A DNA stretch of 64,000 nucleotides, taken from positions 177,578 through 241,577 of the forward strand of contig JBBCIS010000002.1 in the NCBI GenBank assembly GCA_037189845.1, read 5' to 3'. Positions 16,771-25,196 of the stretch are shown piece by piece. This DNA is from JAMLHH01 sp037189845. GTDB lineage: Bacteria; Bacteroidota; Bacteroidia; Chitinophagales; JADIYW01. Every line of letters begins with the position of its first letter. The first letter of the stretch is position 1. Under the pieces are notes generated by a model. That model was given only the letters and a program-made list of their open reading frames with translations. It was not told the origin of the DNA and did no database searches. A program made the translations under genes and the position numbers.

Positions 16771-17480
16771 TGAGTGATATTAACATTCGATTTTTAGACT
16801 TTTTACAATACTTAATTAGAGAGAAAATAGTTAAGGATAATGCTGATTTTGCTAATAAATGTGGTATTAGCACGTCTATGCTTACAGAAATAAGTAAAGG
16901 CAGAACTCAAGTAGGTGCCAAAGTAATACATAATTCTGTACTTCATTTTAATTTAAATGCTAATTGGTTACTCACGAGCCAAGGTGATATGCTTATTAGC
17001 AATGATAACACCACCCCTACAACTACGCCTGTAATCCCTGAACAAGTATCAACGTACATTAAAGAAGGCCAGAGAGAAGGTATACCTCTATTACCCTTTG
17101 ATGCTTTCGGCGGAGCAGGCAGTGAATTATTAGATGGCTACAACTTTGACCAGACAGAAGAACGATATAATATTCCGCTTTTCCGGGGTATTCATATAGA
17201 TTTCATGATCCCAGTGAAAGGTTCCAGTATGTACCCGAAGTACAACAGCGGGGATGTGGTAGCCTGCCGGCTGATAAATGAGATACTTTATATACAGTGG
17301 AATAAAGTCTATGTGATTGACAGCATCAGTCAAGGCACCATCATCAAACGTCTAAAGAGAAGTAAAAGCGACAATCATGTTATGTGTGTATCTGACAATG
17401 CATCCTATGAACCTTTTGAAATACCATTATCAGACATCCGCAGCTTCGCACTCGTGGTGGGCGTGGTCAGGCTGGAATAA
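16770..17480 (+). CDS. CI-like repressor, S24/LexA-type peptidase
   Basis: A 236-residue protein with an N-terminal helix-turn-helix (NADFANKCGISTSMLTEISK, about 28-47) and a C-terminal S24 peptidase fold. Catalytic Ser153 lies in VKGSSMYPKYNSGDV, and Lys193 in TIIKRLKR is the likely partner. Such proteins repress lysogenic or island genes and self-cleave after DNA damage with RecA. It is divergent from the leftward early genes and is the last gene before attR, so it probably controls the element. It is intact, unlike its neighbours. Confidence 0.88.
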   Translation: MSDINIRFLDFLQYLIREKIVKDNADFANKCGISTSMLTEISKGRTQVGAKVIHNSVLHFNLNANWLLTSQGDMLISNDNTTPTTTPVIPEQVSTYIKEGQREGIPLLPFDAFGGAGSELLDGYNFDQTEERYNIPLFRGIHIDFMIPVKGSSMYPKYNSGDVVACRLINEILYIQWNKVYVIDSISQGTIIKRLKRSKSDNHVMCVSDNASYEPFEIPLSDIRSFALVVGVVRLE

Positions 17481-17648
17481 CTAAAACACAAGAGCCGTTC
17501 AAGGCATTGCACTAATATTAAAAAATCAGAGTATAAACATTATACTCATGTTTTAATCACACAACAAAATTGCCTTGTAAATAAAAATAATTCCACACCG
17601 GAAGCCTCAAACAATTTCAAAATGAAACTCAAAAATGGGTACAGTTAA

Positions 17649-17680
17649 AGTCGCTCAAATACTCGCTCAAATGTCGCTCA
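17649..17680 (+). promoter_or_regulatory. Right arm-type integrase site candidates
   Basis: Three copies, AGTCGCTCAA (17649), ACTCGCTCAA (17661) and TGTCGCTCA (17672), are spaced 11 to 12 bp apart in one orientation. They match the two copies by the integrase start at 3911-3930. The rest of the 17481-17771 gap contains no gene. Confidence 0.45.
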
Positions 17681-17771
17681 TTTCAATACATGTAATGCAA
17701 TAATAAATTTCTAACTACCTAATTATTAATAAAATATTTTCTCATGGATAATAACAAGAACAAAAATATAA

Positions 17772-17787
17772 TCCCTCCTTCCGCACC
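17772..17787 (+). repeat. attR: displaced 3' end of tRNA-Leu
   Basis: Exact copy of 3845-3860. It marks the right end of the integrative element and is followed by what was probably the original downstream sequence of the tRNA. Confidence 0.85.
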
Positions 17788-17798
17788 CTAACCCAAAG

Positions 17799-17829
17799 AA
17801 GCCCTGTAAGTCATCAACTTACGGGGCTT
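17799..17829. terminator. Terminator just right of attR
   Basis: AAGCCCTGTAAGT / ACTTACGGGGCTT, a 13-bp stem with one G-T pair and a 5-nt loop, followed by TTGTTTT. It is probably the ancestral terminator of tRNA-Leu, now separated from it by the island. Confidence 0.75.
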
Positions 17830-18100
17830 TGTTTTAGTTTCTATCTCTGCTACTTCAGGCAAAATTATGTAGTATAGGAACTCAGTTTCTGCATGCTCTT
17901 CTTTGTTGTCAAAGAAATCTGTTATATACTATTATATATAGCATATTGCCAAAACGAGCATTATAATACAACCTATTACGACAAAATTCACATATTAAAA
18001 TATCAACATTTAATATTGAATCTTATTTAAAAATCCTTATTTTGTTACATAAAACAACATTTAGTCTTACAATATTTTTTTATATTTGATATAATTACAA

Positions 18101-18116
18101 GCGTAGATTACTACGC
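18101..18116. promoter_or_regulatory. Palindrome and -7 box upstream of HTH protein
   Basis: GCGTAG-ATTA-CTACGC is a perfect inverted repeat 35 bp before the 18151 start. A TATATTTG box lies at 18081-18088. Together they suggest a promoter with an operator; no clear -33 box is seen. Confidence 0.4.
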
Positions 18117-18150
18117 CGGTATTTTGTTGTTGGTGTAAATACATAAATAA

Positions 18151-18546
18151 GTGATGATTCATAGCAGATTAGATGATGTTGTAATCAAATTGAATGAAAA
18201 AGGGTATTCCATTAAGTCTAAAAACCAGCTATTGGTACAACTTGGAATGAAAAGCAGCAATGCTTCTGTTTATGCTAATGGTCTGAAACCTATCAATGAT
18301 GCAGTAATGAATAAGCTGGTATTAAAATTCAATGTAAATAAGAAATTTTTACAGGAAGGTAAGCTGCCTGTATTGACGGATGGTACAAAGAAAATAAAAG
18401 CAGAGGAATCAGACGATTTGTTAAAAGGTAAGATGGCAGAACTGGAAATCGAAAATCAGATGCTGAAAGAATTGTTGGAAAACATGAAGCAAAGCATCGC
18501 TGACAAAAACAAGATCATTCGTCTTTTGGAAAAGCAAAGCTTTTAG
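18151..18546 (+). CDS. Putative HTH and leucine-zipper regulator
   Basis: 131 residues. The N-terminal about 65 residues resemble a phage-repressor-like helix-turn-helix (NQLLVQLGMKSSNASVYANG, FNVNKKFLQEGKLPV). The C-terminal part is a heptad-patterned coiled coil (LLKGKMAELEIENQMLKELLE) that would dimerise it. It lies just outside attR and has a palindrome upstream. It may be a normal chromosomal regulator or a relic of another element. Confidence 0.6.
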   Translation: MMIHSRLDDVVIKLNEKGYSIKSKNQLLVQLGMKSSNASVYANGLKPINDAVMNKLVLKFNVNKKFLQEGKLPVLTDGTKKIKAEESDDLLKGKMAELEIENQMLKELLENMKQSIADKNKIIRLLEKQSF

Positions 18547-18593
18547 CCTGCTGCTATTCAACCGAGCATATCATACTCTCTATAAACGAGAAA

Positions 18594-19175
18594 TTATTCT
18601 TCAGAAGATTTCCTGAAGAACCCTTTTACTTTATTTATTGCTGAATTTTCATCTTTGGCAGAACTATCTTTGACATATTCCACATTGACTACTTTTCCGT
18701 TTTGATAAGTTTCTATTGTTTCCAGCTTTCCGGCAGAAGAGTAGTGATTCCACGTGCCTTCTCTGACACTGCATAATCCTCTCAATCGCAGACTGGACCA
18801 GTCGTTACTTGTATTAGATTTAAAATTCCCTTCTATTTTCAATTTTCCGTCAAGATAATATTCTTTAAAAGGTCCTACCAGACACTCGCCATACTGAATG
18901 GCAATGTGCCTGAGCTGATTGTGCTCATTATAGGTATACACCTCACAAGGTTGACAATTCTGAACACTTTCCCAGTTTTTCTTGTAAAATTCATGCTTTT
19001 CTTTGGAAATTACTTTCCCGTTTGCCATATAAACCCTTCCATTGGTGGTCATATAATCAGAAAGATTTACGTCATAAGTCGATATTGTATCAAATTGTAT
19101 GCTGTTTTGAGCAAATAGCTGAACGTTGACCAGAAGTGATATCACAAAGAAAAAGAGACCGAGCAGATGTTTCAT
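18594..19175 (-). CDS. Exported MORN-like repeat protein
   Basis: 193 residues with a signal peptide (MKHLLGLFFFVISLLVNVQLFA). YwqK/MORN-type repeats follow, including GPFKEYYLDGKLKIEGNFK and EGTWNHYSSAGKLETIETYQNGK. Such repeats are common in exported Bacteroidota proteins of unknown role. It is a single gene, convergent with the HTH gene. Confidence 0.6.
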   Translation of the reverse strand: MKHLLGLFFFVISLLVNVQLFAQNSIQFDTISTYDVNLSDYMTTNGRVYMANGKVISKEKHEFYKKNWESVQNCQPCEVYTYNEHNQLRHIAIQYGECLVGPFKEYYLDGKLKIEGNFKSNTSNDWSSLRLRGLCSVREGTWNHYSSAGKLETIETYQNGKVVNVEYVKDSSAKDENSAINKVKGFFRKSSEE

Positions 19176-19392
19176 ATTTTAAATATAGCTGATCAAAAAT
19201 GATTATATATTAATGATTGTCCACTATTTGTTGAAAAGTAAAATTCTTTAGTTTTCTCTGGTAAAAGCCCTGCTACGCGGTAAGATACTCAAATTGTAAT
19301 TTTTGTTATATTTTCTTGAGTGTACGTTGTTTACTTGACAATGTCTTTGAAACTGATAATCTTTAAATCAAACAAATTAAAATTATTTAGTT

Positions 19393-19581
19393 ATGGCAAG
19401 TTCAAAAGAATTAGAAGGAAAATGGGAGCAAATGCTTGGGAAAATCAAACAAAAATATGCCAGTCTGGTAGATGATGATTTAAAATTTGCAGAAGGTAAA
19501 GCAGATGAACTTTGGGGGCGTCTGAAAGAGAAACTAGGCAAAACGAAAGACGAGATCAGAAAAGACATAGGTGATCTTTAA
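19393..19581 (+). CDS. CsbD-family stress protein
   Basis: 62 residues, highly charged and helical. The repeat pair KELEGKWEQMLGKIKQKY and KFAEGKADELWGRLKEKLGK matches the CsbD/YjbJ family (G-x-W and G-K-x-D-E patterns). These abundant small proteins are induced by general stress; their mechanism is unknown. It is probably co-transcribed with the lipoprotein 26 bp downstream. Confidence 0.85.
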   Translation: MASSKELEGKWEQMLGKIKQKYASLVDDDLKFAEGKADELWGRLKEKLGKTKDEIRKDIGDL

Positions 19582-19607
19582 TTGTATAATTTAAAAATAG
19601 TAAAGTT

Positions 19608-20018
19608 ATGAATAGCAAGTTTAAATGGGTCACTTACGGATTATTTCTTGTTGCAAGTGTAATTTTTATTGCATGTCAACAAAAATCTGATGAACACAAA
19701 GATATAGACCATGCAGTCGAACCGGATGTGAGTTTAGCTCAGCAAGAATGGGAAACGTACAATGCTAAAATATTAGACAAAATTGCTGAAAACGAACTCA
19801 AGATCCAGGAAATTGAGGAAAAAATGAAAGGAAAGAACGGTACGTTAGATAAAATGCGTCAAAACAGGATTGATGACTTGAAAAAAAGAAATCAGGATTT
19901 ACGCAATAAACTGACTTCCTGGAACAATGATTATAGTAAATGGGACGAATTTAAAATGGGTATAGATCAAAATATCCAGGAACTCGATAAGATGTTTAAC
20001 GATACTCTTCCCAAATAA
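19608..20018 (+). CDS. Lipoprotein with coiled coil
   Basis: 136 residues. A signal sequence ends in the lipobox-like VIFIAC, so Cys is likely lipidated. The rest is a helical coiled coil (AKILDKIAENELKIQEIEEKMK). It follows csbD by 26 bp. It may be a small envelope stress protein; no specific family recognised. Confidence 0.65.
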   Translation: MNSKFKWVTYGLFLVASVIFIACQQKSDEHKDIDHAVEPDVSLAQQEWETYNAKILDKIAENELKIQEIEEKMKGKNGTLDKMRQNRIDDLKKRNQDLRNKLTSWNNDYSKWDEFKMGIDQNIQELDKMFNDTLPK

Positions 20019-20129
20019 TATTGATAACAGATCATAATGAGGTTGCTGAGAGCAGTAAGCGAATTGAAGAGGTAAAGTAAATACTGAAGCCTTGAAAATC
20101 TGCAAATGCTTTTAGCAACCTTCTTTTTA

Positions 20130-20972
20130 TTAAAAACCCCGCTCTTTCAGATCATGGATAAGGTGCACAAAAAACCAATGCGCCTGAAATTCTTTGACAA
20201 CAGCGAATTGTTGAAAACCTATCATATCTGCATGAGAGAGCGTAGGACATTTAGAGGAATGAATCAGCCCCCGATAATTACCCCACTTGGCTGATTCTAT
20301 AGATACCAATCCATCATTATTGCCCTCCACACTATGCAAGATTCCTGCAAGCGTCTTCCACATAATGCTTGGATAATTACGTGTAATATGTGAAGCATAG
20401 CTTTGATAGTATACACCATCTATATCTATTACATCCTTATTAAAATTATCCATAGATAATTTAGTCAGCTGTACAGCTGCTCTTAAACTATCCGGTCTCT
20501 GATCTCCTACCAATCTGCCATAAATATTCATCAACCTCGCCAAAACAAATTTTGGCAAAGGAATCCGGCCTACTACTATATCAGCCATGCTGCTGCCACG
20601 GTGTGGACTTCCTAAGGTTGTCAGACTGGCAACTTTTTCTCCTAATCCAAGCCTGGAGATCATATATCTGGCTTCTATTCCACCCTTAGAATGACCAATG
20701 ATATTAATTTTTTCTTTACCTGTTTTTTCAAAAATATCTAATATTCTGTATTTCAGCTTAATAGCATTATCAACATGACTATTAAAAGCTTCCTGATACG
20801 CCGTGTATATTTCACATCCGTGAGCTTTTAAAAAATCAGGCGTTTTACCCCAATAATTAGTCATGCTGCTATTGTCTTTAAATCCCAATCCACTCACCAA
20901 AATCACGGGATATTTTGTATCACAATAATCCAGTTTCTCTGCTACGCTTTCAAATTCAACAACTTGATCCAC
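20130..20972 (-). CDS. Lipase-like alpha/beta hydrolase
   Basis: 280 residues. The N-terminal strand YPVILVSGLGF carries the oxyanion-hole region, and the nucleophile elbow is IGHSKGGIEARYM with the catalytic Ser. A later Asp (NNDGLVSIESAKWG) and His (HADMIGF) complete a likely triad. This is the pattern of triacylglycerol lipases of Pseudomonas/Bacillus type. No signal peptide is seen, so it may act inside the cell or be exported another way. Confidence 0.75.
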   Translation of the reverse strand: MDQVVEFESVAEKLDYCDTKYPVILVSGLGFKDNSSMTNYWGKTPDFLKAHGCEIYTAYQEAFNSHVDNAIKLKYRILDIFEKTGKEKINIIGHSKGGIEARYMISRLGLGEKVASLTTLGSPHRGSSMADIVVGRIPLPKFVLARLMNIYGRLVGDQRPDSLRAAVQLTKLSMDNFNKDVIDIDGVYYQSYASHITRNYPSIMWKTLAGILHSVEGNNDGLVSIESAKWGNYRGLIHSSKCPTLSHADMIGFQQFAVVKEFQAHWFFVHLIHDLKERGF

Positions 20973-21161
20973 TCTTTATAATAGTATTTTGGCAATTTTA
21001 TGATTTGTAAATCACATAAACAATAAAAACAAGCTAAATTATTCAACACTTTATATACTATGTGGGAATAATTTCTGATACATCTCAATATTCTGATCTG
21101 CCAACTTATTCAGTTTGTAATATAAAGCATACTGTTTTGCAATATCCTGTACCTTTGCAGT

Positions 21162-22832
21162 ATGACCAAGGTTCTGCTCACAACACTTAATGCAAAATAT
21201 ATCCATCTTAACCTGGCGATAAGGATACTCTATGACTTAAATCATCATAAAGGAAATCTTGATTTTTGTGAGTTCACTATTAAAAATCTGCCTGAGGAGG
21301 TCGCAGAGCATTGTATTCAGTACGATGTAGTCTGCTTTAGCTGCTATATCTGGAATATCACCCAAACTTTGAATGCGGTAAAAGCTATCAAAAATCTGCG
21401 ACCGGAAACGAAAGTGCTCCTGGGTGGACCCGAAGTGAGCTATGAATGGGAGCAAGTCTTAAAAGATACTTCAGTAGATTATATTATTGTCGGAGAAGGA
21501 GAAATCCCATTCAGTGAGTTTCTTGACAATTACCCTGATGTAGCGTCAGTTCCCAATCTGGCATATAAGTCTGAAGAAGGAAAAATTCATTTCTTACAGA
21601 AAAATGTGCAGTTCGACGTCCAGAATCTGGCTGACAGAAATCCCTATCAATACGATCCGCCCGAAGAGCTGCACAACAAGGTATGCTATATTGAAACAAG
21701 CAGAGGCTGTCCTTATAAATGTGAATTCTGTCTGGCGAGCCTGGATAATAAGATGCGCTATCTTCCGATGAGTACCATCAAAGAAAACCTGCTGTACCTT
21801 ATGCGACACGGTCGTACAATCAAGTTTCTGGACAGAACATTCAATATCAAGAAGGATTTCACGATAGATCTGTTTGACTTTATTCTTCAGCATTACCGTC
21901 AGGAAAATGTCTTTCAGTTTGAAATTACAGCAGACATTATTCATCCTGATATTATTGCCTTTATTCATAACAGAGTTCCTGAAGGACTTTTCAGGTTTGA
22001 GATAGGTATCCAGACAGTGAATAAAGAAAGTAATCTCGCTGTCAGCCGCAAGCAGAATTTTGACAAAACATCCGATATCGTTCGTCAGCTGAGAGATAAA
22101 ATTGAGATGCATTTGGATTTGATTGTAGGATTGCCGCTGGAATACTGGGATGATGTCAAATATAGCTTTGAACAAACTTTTCATTTGCATCCACCTGAGC
22201 TGCAACTGGGGTTCCTGAAATTTCTGAAAGGCACACCGATCAGAGATAAGCACAATCAACACGAATACGTTTTTGATCTGCAACCTCCCTATCAGATTAT
22301 CCGAAGCAAATATCTGAATGAGCAGGAGCTCTACGATATTACGCTCGTTGAAAATGCGCTGGAGATATACTGGAACAAAAAACGCGCATTGCATACACTG
22401 AAATATCTGGCAGAGCGACATAGTATCTTTGATGCATTTTTAGGCGTTGCCCGCTCATTTTTACAAGTATGTGAGTTTCATAAGCATACGCTTGTTCAGG
22501 ATTATCAGGTTATCCGGAAATATTTAGGAGAAAATTATGATGACCCTGTCATGCAGGAATTGCTGGCAATAGATTATTATACTTTTTATAAAGTAAAACC
22601 TCAGGACTTATTCAATATTGAAGTGGAAAAATCTGAAAAATTCAATCTGATACATCAGTATGGACTGAATCATCACAAATACCGCTTTGTTGTATTGAAG
22701 ACCCATTTTGACGTACAGCATTATCTCCACTCAGGAGAAATATGTATAGCAGAAGATCATGCAATCATACAATTTGACGGGGTCAGCAAAGGTCATCTTG
22801 TCAGAAATGTAATGGAAAGGATTCCTGCGTAA
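21162..22832 (+). CDS. B12-binding radical SAM protein with DUF4080
   Basis: 556 residues. The N-terminal cobalamin-binding fold (about 1-140, LLGGPEVSYEW) is followed by a radical SAM core with the cluster cysteines C183, C187 and C190 in RGCPYKCEFC. The C-terminal about 200 residues match the DUF4080 region often fused to such enzymes. The substrate is unknown. The gene stands alone upstream of lgt. Confidence 0.85.
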   Translation: MTKVLLTTLNAKYIHLNLAIRILYDLNHHKGNLDFCEFTIKNLPEEVAEHCIQYDVVCFSCYIWNITQTLNAVKAIKNLRPETKVLLGGPEVSYEWEQVLKDTSVDYIIVGEGEIPFSEFLDNYPDVASVPNLAYKSEEGKIHFLQKNVQFDVQNLADRNPYQYDPPEELHNKVCYIETSRGCPYKCEFCLASLDNKMRYLPMSTIKENLLYLMRHGRTIKFLDRTFNIKKDFTIDLFDFILQHYRQENVFQFEITADIIHPDIIAFIHNRVPEGLFRFEIGIQTVNKESNLAVSRKQNFDKTSDIVRQLRDKIEMHLDLIVGLPLEYWDDVKYSFEQTFHLHPPELQLGFLKFLKGTPIRDKHNQHEYVFDLQPPYQIIRSKYLNEQELYDITLVENALEIYWNKKRALHTLKYLAERHSIFDAFLGVARSFLQVCEFHKHTLVQDYQVIRKYLGENYDDPVMQELLAIDYYTFYKVKPQDLFNIEVEKSEKFNLIHQYGLNHHKYRFVVLKTHFDVQHYLHSGEICIAEDHAIIQFDGVSKGHLVRNVMERIPA

Positions 22833-22940
22833 TAGCTTACATTTACCGTATTCGGTTTTGTATCAAAAGGATGACTGATAACAATTTTTATGATACAATT
22901 TGATGCGTAATATTCCTACTTTTGAAACAATATCAGTTAT

Positions 22941-23750
22941 ATGAATTTATTGGCAACAGTTTTTCACTGGAACACATCTCCTGAAATAATTTCTGACTTC
23001 CTGGGCTTTCTGACCATACGCTGGTACAGCATCCTGTTTGGTTTGTCTTTTTTTATAGGCTATTACATCTTTCTCTACATTGCCAAAAAAGAAAATAAAA
23101 AAGTTGAAGATCTGGATGACCTGGTGATGTATATGTTTATTGCTACCATTGTAGGTGCGAGATTGGGACACTGTCTTTTCTATGATTTCCATTACTATTT
23201 CATTGAGCATCCGATTGAGATATTTAAGATCTGGGAAGGTGGCCTGGCAAGTCATGGGGCTATATTCACCATAATTCCCGCATTGTATCTTTTCATGAAA
23301 AAACATGAAGGGTATACGTACTTATGGTTACTCGACAGAATGACATGGGTAATAGCGCTGGCAGCTACTTTTATCAGATTGGGAAATTTCTTCAATTCAG
23401 AAATCGTAGGAATTCCTACTGATGGCAGCTGGGGAATTATTTTCGTTCAGAACGGTGAAAATTTCCCGCGAGTTCCGATCATGCTGTTTGAATCCGCCAG
23501 CTATTTCTTTGTATTCTTATTGATGTCATACATGTATGTCTCTAAAGATGGTAAGGTCAGAGACGGTTTAATGTCTGCAGTATTTTTCATTCTGATGCTT
23601 TCATTCAGATTTCTATGGGAATTCTGGAAATCAGATTTCGGAGAGAAAGTGATGTTCGGATTAAACAGCGGTCAGTTGCTCAGCATTCCGTTTATTCTGA
23701 TAGGATTCGGATTATTGTACTATTCTTCTAAAAAATCCGTTGAATCTTAA
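22941..23750 (+). CDS. lgt: Prolipoprotein diacylglyceryl transferase
   Basis: 269 residues with seven predicted membrane helices. It has the Lgt signature region RLGNFFNSEIVG and the conserved GARLGHCLFYD and GGLASHGAI motifs. It transfers diacylglycerol from phosphatidylglycerol to the lipobox Cys of prolipoproteins at the inner membrane. Several lipoprotein candidates lie in this window. A secreted cysteine-rich gene follows 3 bp later. Confidence 0.95.
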   Translation: MNLLATVFHWNTSPEIISDFLGFLTIRWYSILFGLSFFIGYYIFLYIAKKENKKVEDLDDLVMYMFIATIVGARLGHCLFYDFHYYFIEHPIEIFKIWEGGLASHGAIFTIIPALYLFMKKHEGYTYLWLLDRMTWVIALAATFIRLGNFFNSEIVGIPTDGSWGIIFVQNGENFPRVPIMLFESASYFFVFLLMSYMYVSKDGKVRDGLMSAVFFILMLSFRFLWEFWKSDFGEKVMFGLNSGQLLSIPFILIGFGLLYYSSKKSVES

Positions 23751-23753
23751 ACG

Positions 23754-24320
23754 ATGATGAGATTAGTTTCCTTAGTAATCATGCTACTTGCTGCTACGAA
23801 CATTTATGCTCAGAACACAAAGTCATTAGATACTAAAAGCACATACAAAAGACTATTTGTAAGTACTTGTATGGAAGAGGCAAAGAAGCAAAAAATCGAT
23901 GTAGATGTACGCGGGTTTTGCAATTGTTCCTTTGAAAAATTTTACACGAGAGCTGAAGAGTCCGGAGCAGATTTTGAAGCAGACCCTGCTGTTTTGGATA
24001 AGATATCCCAAAGTCCTGAATATGAAAAAGAAGTTCAGATTTGTCTTCTGGAAAATGTCAACAAAGACGAGATGGCATCTCTTTTTGAAAAAGAATTCAT
24101 GAACGGTTGTATAAAATCCATCAACAAGGATAAGTTCATGCGGAAAAACGCAGATGCAAACGAAATCTGTGAATGTTCTCTGGTAAAAATCAAAGACGGC
24201 AAATATTCACTTTTGGAATTGGGAACTCTGACAGAGACACAATCAGAAGAATATATCAAGAAGATTTCGGAAGAATGCATGAAATATTATCTCGATAAAA
24301 GAGGTATAATAATAGAGTAA
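23754..24320 (+). CDS. Exported Cys-rich protein, duplicated C/CxC module
   Basis: 188 residues with a signal peptide (MMRLVSLVIMLLAATNIYA). The body has two similar halves, each with an isolated Cys then a C-x-C pair (STCMEEAKKQ...FCNCSFEKF and NGCIKSINK...ICECSLVKI) and a final Cys. This looks like a duplicated disulfide-bonded helical domain. It follows lgt by 3 bp, so it is probably in the same operon. Function unknown. Confidence 0.6.
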   Translation: MMRLVSLVIMLLAATNIYAQNTKSLDTKSTYKRLFVSTCMEEAKKQKIDVDVRGFCNCSFEKFYTRAEESGADFEADPAVLDKISQSPEYEKEVQICLLENVNKDEMASLFEKEFMNGCIKSINKDKFMRKNADANEICECSLVKIKDGKYSLLELGTLTETQSEEYIKKISEECMKYYLDKRGIIIE

Positions 24321-24457
24321 ATATCAAGATACTTTCGGAAATAAATCACATAGATTTTTAAAATTTCAAAGATTCGAAAGGAAGGAGTAATCTCAAATGC
24401 CATACTGAGATCAGTGAACTTGTCTGATCATAAGCATTCATTTTAATATAAGAAACT

Positions 24458-25132
24458 CTAGGATTTTTTTCTGTTTTGCAACCAGTACATTGCTACAGTG
24501 ATTGCCATCAGAGAGATGGCCAGCGCCGTAATTTTCAGAATAGCATCCCACGGAGATTTTTTCCTGGGAGCCAATGTATCTGTATATTCTTTTGAAACGA
24601 TAGAGTCTCTTACCGCTATATCTGATTTTCTGACTTCGATCATATCAAAAAACATACGTTGCTTGTTGTAATCGTACAATTCAGTCGCATTGTATCGCAG
24701 ATAAGAAAAGCTATAGATAGTATCCTGATAGATAAAATTATAGCTGTCAGCGATCAATCCCTGAATAGGATTGAGCTCATCATCCACTCTCACTTTGTAG
24801 AACCTGGAGGCTATTCCTTTATATTCCACATCAGAATATATCAACGGAGTTGCTCCTTTGATAATAGTCTGAATAAAATTATTGAGCACCGAATCCGGGC
24901 GGTAATCAGGCATCGTTAAAACATTGGAAGGAATTGGAGCCACTGTTGCCAACATCAGATCTTTTCCATCATTCAGAAAATAGATGGTTTGTCCTGCCGT
25001 ATCAGTTCTACCGGGTTGTGCGGGATAAAAAACGGAAATAGATCCACTGATAGGTTGCTCAATCCACTCAATGCCTTGAGCCCTACTCTCAATGGAAATA
25101 AAAATTCCTATTATAAGTACTAAATACCTCAC
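24458..25132 (-). CDS. Exported protein with C-terminal membrane anchor
   Basis: 224 residues: a signal peptide (MRYLVLIIGIFISIESRA), a beta-rich domain of about 165 residues (ISGSISVFYPAQPGRTDTAG...) and a C-terminal helix (ITALAISLMAITVAMYWL). The product should sit in the inner membrane with its body in the periplasm. No family recognised. Confidence 0.6.
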   Translation of the reverse strand: MRYLVLIIGIFISIESRAQGIEWIEQPISGSISVFYPAQPGRTDTAGQTIYFLNDGKDLMLATVAPIPSNVLTMPDYRPDSVLNNFIQTIIKGATPLIYSDVEYKGIASRFYKVRVDDELNPIQGLIADSYNFIYQDTIYSFSYLRYNATELYDYNKQRMFFDMIEVRKSDIAVRDSIVSKEYTDTLAPRKKSPWDAILKITALAISLMAITVAMYWLQNRKKS

Positions 25133-25196
25133 AAAAATTTAAATAAAACAGCCACACTCCGGAGTATGGCTGCAATATAATTTTATTTATCTGATT

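Larger units (their letters stand above)
3845..17787. mobile_element. 13.9-kb integrative element inserted at tRNA-Leu
   Basis: The last 16 bases of tRNA-Leu (TCCCTCCTTCCGCACC, 3845-3860) are repeated exactly at 17772-17787 in the same orientation. A tyrosine integrase starts just inside the left end and a phage-type S24 repressor lies near the right end. Repeated GTCGCTCA sites flank both ends. The interior is AT-rich and holds accessory genes. This is the classical layout of a tRNA-targeting prophage-like or integrative element. No capsid, tail or conjugation genes are seen, so it is a satellite or genomic island rather than a full prophage. The integrase and at least five other genes are disrupted, so it is probably immobile. 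Confidence 0.88.

Noticed and set aside
3845..17787. Complete prophage
   Set aside because: No terminase, portal, capsid, tail or lysis genes are found; only integration, repression and cargo genes.
21594..22421. 275-codon minus-strand frame inside the radical SAM gene
   Set aside because: The plus strand encodes a clear radical SAM protein; the antisense frame has unnatural composition and no motifs.
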